Assembly (NCBI GenBank): GCA_021154985.1 | Contig: JAJNQE010000133.1 | Span: forward strand, 1-7,529 | DNA length: 7,529 bases | From: Hydrogenophaga sp. | GTDB taxonomy: Bacteria > Pseudomonadota > Gammaproteobacteria > Burkholderiales > Burkholderiaceae_C | Direction: 5' to 3' | Part shown: piece by piece, positions 1 to 5,967 of the stretch | How the letters are laid out: each line of letters begins with the position of its first letter | Position numbering within the stretch: the stretch's first letter is position 1 | Notes under the pieces: generated by a model | The model's input: the letters and a program-made list of their open reading frames with translations, nothing else | Told to the model about the DNA's origin: nothing | Databases searched by the model: none | Made by a program: the position numbers and the translations under genes

Positions 1-29
1 CCCCCGGGGCCGACACACAGCCCCGGGGG
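1..29 (-). terminator. Probable intrinsic terminator hairpin of the DUF4148 gene
   Basis: Bases 1-10 (CCCCCGGGGC) and 20-29 (GCCCCGGGGG) are perfect reverse complements. They form a 10-bp, all-GC stem with a 9-base loop. The stem lies 19 bases past the stop codon of the minus-strand DUF4148 gene, where an intrinsic terminator is expected. The U-run that should follow on the minus strand would lie beyond the left edge, so only the stem-loop can be seen. A bidirectional terminator serving an unseen gene to the left is also possible. Confidence 0.6.
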
Positions 30-48
30 TTCCAGAAAGCGCGGTCGA

Positions 49-462
49 TCAGTTCGACTTCACGCTGCTGCTGGCCTGGCCCATGCCCACGGTCGTGCCG
101 TTGTTGCCCATAGCCTGCGTGTTGTTCATGGGGTAGTTGCCGGGGAACAGGCTGCGGAAGGTCGCGCCGGTCTGGCCGTCGGCGATCAGGGTGCCGTTGC
201 GCTGGGCTTCCATCAGTTCGGCGCGCACCTGGTCGCGCGTCTTGCTGCTGGCGGCTGCGGGCTGCATGTAGTTGCCCGGGAACAGGTCACGGAAGGTGGC
301 GCCGGTCTGGCCATCGGCGATCAGCGAGCCGTTGCGCTGGGCTTGTGCCAGTTCGGCACGCACCTGGTCGCGGGTTTTCGGGGCCATGTCGGCGGCGAAC
401 ACGGAGCCGGCAGCGATGGAGGTCAGGGCGAGGGCGATGATGGAAGTGCGAACGTTTTTCAT
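49..462 (-). CDS. Secreted DUF4148 domain protein with two tandem modules
   Basis: This is a 137-residue small exported protein of unknown function. The start at ATG 462 is supported by AAGGA (469-473) six bases upstream; an in-frame ATG at 522 would add a poor, arginine-containing leader. The N-terminus (MKNVRTSIIALALTSIAAGS, then VFAADM) is a classic Sec signal peptide with likely cleavage after VFA, so the mature protein is periplasmic or released. The mature part holds two near-identical modules, each starting KTRDQVRAEL, continuing with AQRNG and IADGQTGATFR and ending LFPGNY, followed by an Asn/Gly/Ser-rich tail. The KTR-Q-V-AEL-AQ-G pattern is that of DUF4148 (Pfam), common and often multicopy in Burkholderiales. 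Most members I know of carry a single module. The gene stands alone, divergent from the Nudix gene and followed by a hairpin. No enzymatic residues are evident. Confidence 0.85.
   Translation of the reverse strand: MKNVRTSIIALALTSIAAGSVFAADMAPKTRDQVRAELAQAQRNGSLIADGQTGATFRDLFPGNYMQPAAASSKTRDQVRAELMEAQRNGTLIADGQTGATFRSLFPGNYPMNNTQAMGNNGTTVGMGQASSSVKSN
133..378. repeat. Internal tandem duplication in the DUF4148 gene (period 135 bp)
   Basis: Bases 133-243 and 268-378 are two copies of a 111-bp segment (37 codons) offset by exactly 135 bp, or 45 codons. The copies match closely at DNA level with scattered, mostly synonymous changes (for example AAG versus AAA for the first Lys). The intervening 24 bp encode MQPAAASS-type linker. 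The exact in-frame period shows a duplication within the gene that has since drifted modestly. Confidence 0.85.
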
Positions 463-668
463 GGTGAATCCTTGAAGAGGTTGGGAGGAGCCAGAGAGCC
501 TGGCGTTTCGAGCGGGACACACTGAATACGGGGCAAGTTCGCGATTGGATTCAGCCCGGCCACAAAAAGAACACTTTCTTACAGAGGGATTACCCGCAGG
601 CGGTGGGTGCCCGGCCCCGGGCCCTCATGGCGACAGCGTCTGTGCAAGCCCTCGCCGACAATTCGCAC
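463..668. promoter_or_regulatory. Divergent intergenic region with a weak candidate regulator site
   Basis: This region must hold promoters for the minus-strand DUF4148 gene and the plus-strand Nudix gene, but I see no convincing sigma-70 -35/-10 pair on either strand. An AT-richer patch covers roughly 561-592. Within it TTAC occurs at 579-582 and 590-593, an 11-bp direct repeat spacing typical of OmpR/PhoB-family operators, but the repeat is only four bases long. CTGAAT (522-527) and ATTCAG (549-554) form a 6-bp inverted repeat with a 21-base spacer. GCCCGG (609-614) and CCGGGC (617-622) can form a short GC hairpin just before the alternative Nudix start at 627. All of these are pattern-level observations only. 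Confidence 0.3.
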
Positions 669-1547
669 ATGGCCCTCTCGATCAACTCCGACACCGTTCT
701 CACACCCCCCGTGCCTTCGGCCACCGTGATCGTGGTGCGCGACGCACCCCAGGGGCTGGAGGTGATGCTGGTGCGCCGCCACGGCAACTCGGCCGTGCTG
801 GGCGGTGTGCACGTGTTTCCCGGTGGCAAGCTCGATGCGGCCGACCGCGCGGTGGACCCCTCGGCGCTGGACCGCTCGGCGGTCGATTGCGCGCAGGTGT
901 TGAACGAGCCTGGGCTGGACACAGAGACCGCGCTGGCCCTGCACGTGGCCGCCTTGCGCGAGACGTTTGAAGAATGCGGTCTGCTGCTCGGCCTGGCCCA
1001 CCGCGCCGATCTGGCGCAGCAGGTGCGCGCGCTCACCGCCTCCGGCACCGGGTTTGCGGACGCCCTGCAGCAGCTCGGCTGCCCGGTGTCCACCGCCAGC
1101 GTGCTGCCCTGGTCGCGCTGGATCACACCGCGTGTGCCCTCGGTGACCAACAAGCGGTTTGACACGCGCTTTTTTGTGGCCGCCGCACCGCAGGGCCAGT
1201 TGGCCGAACACTGCGCCTTTGAGGCCACCGAGGCTGTGTGGATGGCACCGCGCCTGGGGCTGGAGCGCTACTGGGCTGGCGAGATCGATCTGGCGCCGCC
1301 GCAGATCATGAGCCTGTGCCAGCTCAGCCATTGGCGCACCGCCGCCGAGGTGATGGACGCCGCCCGCAGCCGCCCGCCCGCGCTGATCGAGCCCGAGCCG
1401 TTTGACGAAGACGGTGTGCGCGTGATCTGTTATCCCGGTGACCCGGCCCACAGCATCGCGCAGCGCGTGTGGCCGGGCCCCACCCGGCTGGCCTACCGCA
1501 ACCAGCGGTTTGAAGCCGAAGGTGGGCTGGCGGCCTTGCTGGCCTAG
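669..1547 (+). CDS. Nudix hydrolase, NUDT19-like type with split Nudix box
   Basis: Predicted Nudix-family pyrophosphohydrolase of 292 residues, likely cytosolic and Mg-dependent, cleaving a nucleoside-diphosphate-X substrate. The strand after the N-terminus (SATVIVVRD, with GLEVMLVRRH) leads into GGVHVFPGGKLDAAD (about 45-59). The catalytic helix ALRETFEECGLLL (about 95-107) supplies the REuxEExGu half of the motif. About 40 residues separate the two halves. This inserted layout is known from the NUDT19/RP2 group, some of which hydrolyse CoA, so CoA or acyl-CoA pyrophosphatase activity is an inference. The start is uncertain: ATG 627 (306 aa) and GTG 603 are in frame. I prefer 669 because a GC hairpin abuts 627 and the extra residues look non-conserved, but neither start has a clear ribosome binding site. 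It heads a close three-gene set, with only 10 bases to the next gene. Confidence 0.8.
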   Translation: MALSINSDTVLTPPVPSATVIVVRDAPQGLEVMLVRRHGNSAVLGGVHVFPGGKLDAADRAVDPSALDRSAVDCAQVLNEPGLDTETALALHVAALRETFEECGLLLGLAHRADLAQQVRALTASGTGFADALQQLGCPVSTASVLPWSRWITPRVPSVTNKRFDTRFFVAAAPQGQLAEHCAFEATEAVWMAPRLGLERYWAGEIDLAPPQIMSLCQLSHWRTAAEVMDAARSRPPALIEPEPFDEDGVRVICYPGDPAHSIAQRVWPGPTRLAYRNQRFEAEGGLAALLA

Positions 1548-1557
1548 GCGCCCGACC

Positions 1558-1845
1558 ATGCAACCCAGATCTTTCAGATGGGCTGCGTGGGCACTGGCGG
1601 TGTTCGCGGTGGCCGCTGCTGTACCCGCTGCCTGGCTCACGGTGGTGGCGATGGCCAAGGCCCGTTTGCCCTACAACGAAGAGGGCAACCACTTTGACGG
1701 CCTTGTGGTTCACCACGAAGGAGCAGCGGTTGCGTACGGTGCGCTCGCGCTGGTGTTGTGGGTGGTGGCTGTGCTGGCGGGTCTGGCTGCACGCCACGTT
1801 TTCAGGCGGGCGCGTGGCGCCGTCAACGAGAACGCTCAAGGATGA
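1558..1845 (+). CDS. Small two-helix membrane protein, unknown function
   Basis: A 95-residue protein I do not recognise. ATG 1558 follows the Nudix stop by 10 bases, with a weak AGGCG (1546-1550) upstream. The stop overlaps the next gene's start (ATGA, 1842-1845). Two hydrophobic segments are visible, about residues 8-31 (Trp/Ala/Val rich, with one Pro) and 56-77. They flank a polar loop with Tyr-Asn-Glu-Glu-Gly and His-Phe-Asp, then paired histidines (52-53). The C-terminus after the second helix is Arg-rich (RHVFRRARG), so by the positive-inside rule that end and the Arg/Lys-flanked N-terminus would be cytoplasmic, leaving the loop near residues 38-54 on the periplasmic side. Codon use matches its neighbours. 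Position and overlap suggest translation coupled to the alpha/beta hydrolase and perhaps a shared membrane role, but no function can be assigned. Confidence 0.7.
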   Translation: MQPRSFRWAAWALAVFAVAAAVPAAWLTVVAMAKARLPYNEEGNHFDGLVVHHEGAAVAYGALALVLWVVAVLAGLAARHVFRRARGAVNENAQG

Positions 1846-2762
1846 ACTGGAAGACCACCTCGTTGCTGACCGCCTTCGGGTCCATCGTGCTGTTGGCGTT
1901 CTGGCTATGGACGCCCGACAAGTCGCGCAACGAGCTGGAGGCTCGCTACCTGGCCGCCCCCGGCGACCTCGTGCAGGTGGGCCCATGGCGACTGCACGTG
2001 CGTGACAGTGGCCCCAAGGAGGCGCCAGCGGTGGTGATGCTGCACGGCTTTGGTGCCAGCCTGCAAACCTGGGACGTGTGGGCGCCAGCCCTGAGCGCCA
2101 CCCACCGCGTGATCCGGCTGGATTTGCCGGGCAACGGCCTGAGCGACCCCGACCCGGCAAACGACTACACCGATGCGCGCAGCATCGAGCTGGTGTTGTC
2201 GCTCATGGACCAGCTTGGCGTGGCACGCGCGAGCATCGTGGGCCATTCCATCGGTGGGCGCATTGCGTGGACCTTCGCGGCCCGGTATCCCGAGCGCACC
2301 GAGCGCCTGGTGCTCGTGGCCTCCGATGGTTTTGCCAGCCCGGGTTTTGAATACGGCAGTGCCGCCGAGGTGCCGGCGGTGCTGGGTGCCATGCGGTATG
2401 TGATGCCCAAGCCGGTGTTGCGCATGAGCCTCGAGCCAGCCTATGCCGACCCGACCTTCCTCACCGACGAGGTCACCACGCGTTACCACGACCTGATGCT
2501 GGCACCCGGTGGCCGGGACGCGATGTTCAAGCGCCTTGAACAGACCGTGTTGATCGATCCGCGCCCGATGCTGGCCACCATCGCCGCGCCCACCTTGCTG
2601 GTCTGGGGTGATGCCGACGCGATGATTCCGGTGGCCAATGCGCAGGACTACCTGAGTGCCGTGAAGGGCAGCCGATTGGTGACCTTGCCGAATGTGGGCC
2701 ACCTGCCGCAAGAAGAGGCGGCTGAGTCTTCGCTCGCGGCGGTGGCGGATTTTCTGCGCTGA
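1842..2762 (+). CDS. Membrane-anchored alpha/beta-fold hydrolase
   Basis: Predicted serine hydrolase of 306 residues (esterase, lipase or related), substrate unknown. An N-terminal hydrophobic stretch (about 8-23) without a clear cleavage site suggests a signal anchor with the catalytic domain in the periplasm. Family features in order are the oxyanion-hole HGFGAS (68-73), the DLPGNGLSD strand/turn (94-102), the nucleophile elbow GHSIGG with Ser136, the acid in WGDADAMIP (probably Asp259), and His287 in NVGHLP. The triad is therefore intact, and a cap region lies between about 165 and 240. ATG 1842 is chosen because it overlaps the upstream stop (ATGA) and starts right at the anchor; an in-frame upstream start at 1758 would overlap the small gene and encode Gly/Cys-rich noise. 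The gene ends tail-to-tail with crtC. BchO, a photosynthesis-cluster alpha/beta hydrolase, is an alternative I considered, but nothing specific supports it. Confidence 0.8.
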   Translation: MNWKTTSLLTAFGSIVLLAFWLWTPDKSRNELEARYLAAPGDLVQVGPWRLHVRDSGPKEAPAVVMLHGFGASLQTWDVWAPALSATHRVIRLDLPGNGLSDPDPANDYTDARSIELVLSLMDQLGVARASIVGHSIGGRIAWTFAARYPERTERLVLVASDGFASPGFEYGSAAEVPAVLGAMRYVMPKPVLRMSLEPAYADPTFLTDEVTTRYHDLMLAPGGRDAMFKRLEQTVLIDPRPMLATIAAPTLLVWGDADAMIPVANAQDYLSAVKGSRLVTLPNVGHLPQEEAAESSLAAVADFLR

Positions 2763-2768
2763 GTCGTC

Positions 2769-2799
2769 TGGCGCTTCAACCCCGGCGGGGCATGCGCCA
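2769..2799. other. Possible stem-loop at the convergent gene ends
   Basis: TGGCGC (2769-2774) pairs with GCGCCA (2794-2799), and inside it CCCC (2780-2783) pairs with GGGG (2787-2790). The result is an interrupted hairpin spanning the crtC stop and the 13-base convergent gap. There is no U-run on either strand, so it is not a canonical intrinsic terminator. It may be chance in such GC-rich DNA. Confidence 0.25.
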
Positions 2800-3681
2800 G
2801 GGCAGCATGGCCTGCACCAGCGGCGAGACCAGCCGGGGGACGCGCAGGGTTTCGTGAAAGCTGGTCACGCGCTCGCCCAGCAGCGTGCTCTGCAGCATGG
2901 CGCGCTGGTAGAACGGCGTGTCTTCCAGCTGCTGCTTCACGAGCACGCGCGAATCGCTGCGCATGCGCCGTTCGATGCGCCAGGCGGTGCGCGGCAGCGT
3001 CTGCAGGGGCGGCGCTTCAAACGGCTGCACGCTGCCGTGGCGCCCGAAGCGCAGGGCGAGCAGCTTGCCCTGGGCCTTGCCCGGCTCCACGTCGTACAGC
3101 ACGGCGGTGCTGCCGTCCTTCAGGGCGCTGCGTGACCAGTCCCATTCGGTGAACGCGCGCTCCAGCGGTTCGTCGCCTTCGTTGCTGTCCAGATACGCGT
3201 GGCCGCTCCAGCGCTGCTCGGGGTGCTGCAGCTTCACTTCGACGCGCGCGTGCGGCGCGATCGGCCCCCAGCGGTGGTGGCCATCGGCATGGAGCGCGGT
3301 GCTGAATTTGAACAGCTGGTGTGTGCGCAACTTCACCGTGCCGCGGATGCGCCGGGGAATCGGCACACCCACCTCGTCGATGTGGATGGTGAGTGTGTCG
3401 TCGTGCCATTCGAGCTGGCTGGGGCCCACTTTGAAATGGGTGGCGTCGCGCCGGTTGTGCGCGGCACCGCGTTCGGTCATGGACCAGCGGCGCGCGCCCG
3501 TGCTGTAGAGCGCCACGTTGAGCGCGCAGAAGTTGTCGGGGTCGGTGGGTCCGCGTTTGCGGGCCCAGGCGTAGTAGGGCGAGAACACGCTGCCCACGAA
3601 GGCGATGATGGACAGGCCGAACTGTCCGTCGTCGCTCAGGGCGTCGATGTACCACCAGAGGTAGCCACCCGAGGGGACCAC
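2776..3681 (-). CDS. crtC: Acyclic carotenoid 1,2-hydratase (hydroxyneurosporene synthase)
   Basis: CrtC adds water across the terminal C1,2 double bond of acyclic carotenes such as neurosporene or lycopene, giving the 1-hydroxy group later methylated by CrtF. It acts at the photosynthetic membrane. From GTG 3681 the protein has 301 residues. Family signatures are GGYLWWYIDALSDDG near the N-terminus, IAFVGSVFSPYYAWARKRG (about 26-44), ALNVALYS followed by RRWSMTERG, the GHAYLDSNEGDEPLERAF segment with WDWSR (160-184), and a conserved C-terminal stretch around LLGERVTSFHETLRVPRL. The start is uncertain: GTG 3681 is the first start codon near the conserved region and lacks a clear ribosome binding site. 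The only conventional in-frame starts further up (ATG 3984, ATG 4104) would add over 100 residues of Arg/Pro/Gly-rich sequence read out of frame through crtD. The 5' end overlaps crtD by 46 bases, implying coupled translation. Last gene of the puf-crt block. Confidence 0.88.
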   Translation of the reverse strand: MVPSGGYLWWYIDALSDDGQFGLSIIAFVGSVFSPYYAWARKRGPTDPDNFCALNVALYSTGARRWSMTERGAAHNRRDATHFKVGPSQLEWHDDTLTIHIDEVGVPIPRRIRGTVKLRTHQLFKFSTALHADGHHRWGPIAPHARVEVKLQHPEQRWSGHAYLDSNEGDEPLERAFTEWDWSRSALKDGSTAVLYDVEPGKAQGKLLALRFGRHGSVQPFEAPPLQTLPRTAWRIERRMRSDSRVLVKQQLEDTPFYQRAMLQSTLLGERVTSFHETLRVPRLVSPLVQAMLPWRMPRRG

Positions 3682-5171
3682 CTGGTCAAAGCGGGGCTCG
3701 CCATCACGGCCGCGGCCGCCAGCCGGCCCGAAAGCGCCGCCATCGGGACCCCCGGGCCCGGGTGGACGCTCCCCCCCGCCAGGAAAAGGCCCGTGACCGG
3801 TGTGCTGGCGCTGGAGCGGGCGAAGGCCGAGGTCCAGCCGTGGGTCGCCTGCCCGTAGAGGGCGCCCCCCGTGGCCGGAAAGAGCTGGTGAAAGTCCGCC
3901 GGGGTGGTGCGGATCGACGGGGGCTCGGCGCTCTCGATCCGAAGGCCACAGCGGCGCAGCAGGGCAAAGCTGGAGTTCTCGCATGTTTCGATCGCCTCGG
4001 GTGTGATGGTGGAGAGGTCGCCGGCGGCTGGTGCGTTCACCAGGCAGAGCAGGCGTTCGCGGCCGGTGGGGGCGGCCAGGTCGGTGCCGCGGTCTTGCGC
4101 ACACACATACACCGTCGGTTGTCTGGGGAGTTCACCGTGCTGGAAGATGTCCTGGAACTCGGTGGCGTAGTCCTTGCGGAAGAACACGTTGTGGCGGTCC
4201 AGCGCCAGACCGCTGGTGCGGGTGTGGATGGACCAGGTGATGGCCGAGAGCGAGCGCGGGGGGGCTTTGGGCTTCACTGCGCGGCGCGCGGGTTGGCCCA
4301 GCAGGCCGGTGCGCAGCGCGGCCACGTCGCCGTTGAACACCACGCTGTCGGCGCTCAAGGTTTCGCCGCTGGCCAGCCGCACACCGCTCACACGGCCCTT
4401 GTTCACCTCGATGCGCTCGCACGGGCTCAGGTAGCGGAACGTGGCGCCGCGCTCGCGCGCCAGCCGCTCCAGGCAACGGGCCAGGGCGTGCATGCCGCCA
4501 TCAATCGCCCACACGCCGTCGAGCTCGACCTGGGCGATCAGCATCAGCGTGGCCGGGGCTTCCCACGGCGACGAGCCGGTGTAGGTGGCGTAGCGGCCAA
4601 ACAGCTGGCGAAGCCGCGGGTCGGTGAAGTGCTGGCCCAGGCTGTGCCACAGGCTGCGCAGCGGGCCGAGCGCGGCCAGCGTGGCCAGGCCACGCGCGCC
4701 CAGGCCCACCGTCATGCCGAGCAGGCTGGGCGAGGTGCTGCGCAGGTAGGGACCTTCGAGCGCCTGGTAGGCTGCCTTGGCCTGTGCACAGAAACCCTGA
4801 AAACGTTGGGCTTCCGCGAGCCCTGCGAACCGCGCCACCGCGTCGAACGAGCGGGCGGGATCGGCGAACAAATCTAGCGAGCTGCCGCCGTCCCACCAGT
4901 GGCGCGCGAGCACCGGCAGTGGGCGGATGCGCAGCTCGGATTCGAGCGAGGTGCCCACCGAGGCGAAGATTTCGTCGAACACCCAGCGCATGGTGAACAC
5001 GGTGGGGCCGCTGTCGATGGGCGCGCCGTCCACCACCAGTTGGCGCACCTTGCCGCCGGGCGTGGCCGCGGCCTCGACCACGGTCACATCCAGCCCCTGC
5101 TGCGCCAGTTGCAAGGCCGACACCAGGCCCGCCATGCCGGCACCAACGACGACCACGCGGTGTTCAGCCAT
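3636..5171 (-). CDS. crtD: Acyclic carotenoid 3,4-desaturase (methoxyneurosporene dehydrogenase)
   Basis: CrtD is an FAD-dependent desaturase introducing the C3,4 double bond into 1-hydroxy or 1-methoxy carotenes on the way to spheroidene or spirilloxanthin. The 511-residue protein starts with the dinucleotide-binding fold VVVVGAGMAGL (6-16) ending in an acidic VVEA and PGGK turn, as in phytoene-desaturase-type amine oxidoreductases. The C-terminal FAD motif GLFLAGGSVHPGPGVPMAAL and SGRLAAAAV (about 461-489) is strongly CrtI/CrtD-like. CrtD rather than CrtI is inferred from position between crtA and crtC. ATG 5171 has AAGGG (5179-5183) seven bases upstream and overlaps the crtA stop by eight bases. 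After the FAD motif about 20 residues of Ser/Thr/Pro-rich tail overlap the start of crtC in another frame. Codon use and base composition match the block. Confidence 0.9.
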   Translation of the reverse strand: MAEHRVVVVGAGMAGLVSALQLAQQGLDVTVVEAAATPGGKVRQLVVDGAPIDSGPTVFTMRWVFDEIFASVGTSLESELRIRPLPVLARHWWDGGSSLDLFADPARSFDAVARFAGLAEAQRFQGFCAQAKAAYQALEGPYLRSTSPSLLGMTVGLGARGLATLAALGPLRSLWHSLGQHFTDPRLRQLFGRYATYTGSSPWEAPATLMLIAQVELDGVWAIDGGMHALARCLERLARERGATFRYLSPCERIEVNKGRVSGVRLASGETLSADSVVFNGDVAALRTGLLGQPARRAVKPKAPPRSLSAITWSIHTRTSGLALDRHNVFFRKDYATEFQDIFQHGELPRQPTVYVCAQDRGTDLAAPTGRERLLCLVNAPAAGDLSTITPEAIETCENSSFALLRRCGLRIESAEPPSIRTTPADFHQLFPATGGALYGQATHGWTSAFARSSASTPVTGLFLAGGSVHPGPGVPMAALSGRLAAAAVMASPALTRWSPRVATSGGTSTP

Positions 5172-5943
5172 GGGGCTGCCCTTCGGTGGGTTCGGTGTTC
5201 ATGGCGTGGGGTGCGGTCCATTGCCCGTGATGTTCCAGCAGCCGCATGCGCACGAACATCGATTCGGAGAAGTAGCTGTGCCGGTAGGCGGCCTCGATGG
5301 CGGCCTGGTGTGCGCCCTGGTGCGCGTAGTCGAGCATGGAGGAGGTGTCTTTCCACAAACTGAAGGTGCACTGGCGCACCAGCGGCGCCTCGCCCAGGCC
5401 CATGGCCAGCGTGCAGCCGGCGGCCGACTGCATGGCCGCCTGCGTGGCCGGGGCGCTGCGCCAGAAAGCCATGGCCTTTGCCGGGCGGATGCTGGCGCGC
5501 GTGATCACGGCCAGCGGCCGCGCGGCGCCCGCGTCGTCGTGCACGGTGTGGTCGGGCTTGAGGTGGGTGGCCGGGGTCGGGCCCCAGGCTTCACCGTCCC
5601 ATTGGCCGCGCGAAGAGAGCACCTCGTGCACACCGCTCCAGAACTGCGCGGCGCGCTGGCGGTAGGCCTGCACGATCGGGCCGGAGAGAAAGGCGTCCGC
5701 CTGCTCGGCATGGTCGAACATCACGATCAGGCCCTGGTGGCTGGCGCTCGGCCGTATGCTGAAACCGCCACCATGGCCACTGCCCATGACCTTGGCAAAC
5801 ACCACACCGGGCACACCCTTGAGCGATGCCGAGCCCTGCACCATGCGCATCCAGCCCCAGGCCTGGTGTTCGCGCAGGTAGTTCACCAGTACAACGACCA
5901 CCACCCCCGAGAGGGTGATCACATCGGGGGTGGTCTCAGCCAT
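5164..5943 (-). CDS. crtA: Spheroidene monooxygenase (carotenoid 2-ketolase)
   Basis: CrtA introduces the keto group at C2 of spheroidene-type carotenoids with oxygen, yielding spheroidenone under oxic conditions. The 259-residue length fits the family. Recognisable parts are the N-terminal strand VVVVLVNYLREHQAWGWMRM, the KVMGSGHGGGFS turn (51-62), the signature LAVITRASIRPAKAMAFWR (144-162), and the C-terminal FSLWKDTSSMLDYAHQGAHQ (194-213) followed by FSESMFVRMRLLEHHG. No transmembrane segment is evident. ATG 5943 lies 24 bases past the pufC stop, and no good ribosome binding site precedes it. In-frame GTGs at codons 8, 14 and 15 are alternatives, although the hydrophobic strand begins around codon 14. 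A perfect inverted repeat occupies codons 4-15. Presence of crtA predicts ketolated (pink-red) carotenoids in air. Confidence 0.9.
   Translation of the reverse strand: MAETTPDVITLSGVVVVVLVNYLREHQAWGWMRMVQGSASLKGVPGVVFAKVMGSGHGGGFSIRPSASHQGLIVMFDHAEQADAFLSGPIVQAYRQRAAQFWSGVHEVLSSRGQWDGEAWGPTPATHLKPDHTVHDDAGAARPLAVITRASIRPAKAMAFWRSAPATQAAMQSAAGCTLAMGLGEAPLVRQCTFSLWKDTSSMLDYAHQGAHQAAIEAAYRHSYFSESMFVRMRLLEHHGQWTAPHAMNTEPTEGQPHG
5900..5934 (-). promoter_or_regulatory. Perfect 11-bp stem-loop in the first codons of crtA
   Basis: ACCACCCCCGA (5900-5910) and TCGGGGGTGGT (5924-5934) are exact reverse complements around a 13-base loop that itself contains the palindrome GTGATCAC (5915-5922). On the minus-strand transcript this makes an 11-bp GC-rich stem starting nine bases after the crtA start codon. 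It lies within the only non-overlapping junction of the puf-crt block. No U-run follows, so a simple intrinsic terminator is unlikely. A role in mRNA 3'-end protection of the puf segment, in attenuation, or in limiting crtA translation is inferred from position only. It could also be a protein-binding inverted repeat in DNA. Confidence 0.55.
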
Positions 5944-5954
5944 GTGTGAACGCG

Positions 5955-5966
5955 GCTGGCGCCAGC
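5955..5966. repeat. 12-bp perfect palindrome between pufC and crtA
   Basis: GCTGGCGCCAGC is a perfect 12-bp palindrome located one base after the pufC stop codon and 11 bases before the crtA start. As RNA it can only form a short four-pair hairpin. With the larger stem-loop downstream it makes two dyad elements in about 65 bases. Chance occurrence is plausible at this GC content. Confidence 0.35.
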
Positions 5967-5967
5967 G

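Noticed and set aside
463..522. Upstream start (ATG 522) for the DUF4148 protein
   Set aside because: It would place 20 non-hydrophobic residues ahead of a standard signal peptide, whereas ATG 462 has a good AAGGA at proper spacing.
579..1658. Long minus-strand open frame (359 codons) antisense to the Nudix gene
   Set aside because: Composition is Gly/Arg/His-rich with no domain signature, and the opposite strand encodes a clear Nudix hydrolase. Long antisense frames are expected in such GC-rich coding DNA.
1758..1841. Upstream start (ATG 1758) for the alpha/beta hydrolase
   Set aside because: It overlaps the small membrane gene and gives a Gly/Cys-rich leader. ATG 1842 forms an ATGA overlap and begins directly at the membrane anchor.
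3682..4104. N-terminal extension of crtC to ATG 4104 or ATG 3984
   Set aside because: The added residues are Arg/Pro/Gly-rich and are crtD read out of frame, with no CrtC-like signature until just before GTG 3681.
3762..4877. Plus-strand open frame (371 codons) opposite crtD
   Set aside because: Low-complexity Gly/Ala/Gln/Arg composition and no recognisable domain; crtD on the other strand explains the region.
5900..5934. Reading the crtA stem-loop as a plain rho-independent terminator
   Set aside because: It lies inside a well-supported coding region and no U-run follows the stem on the minus strand.
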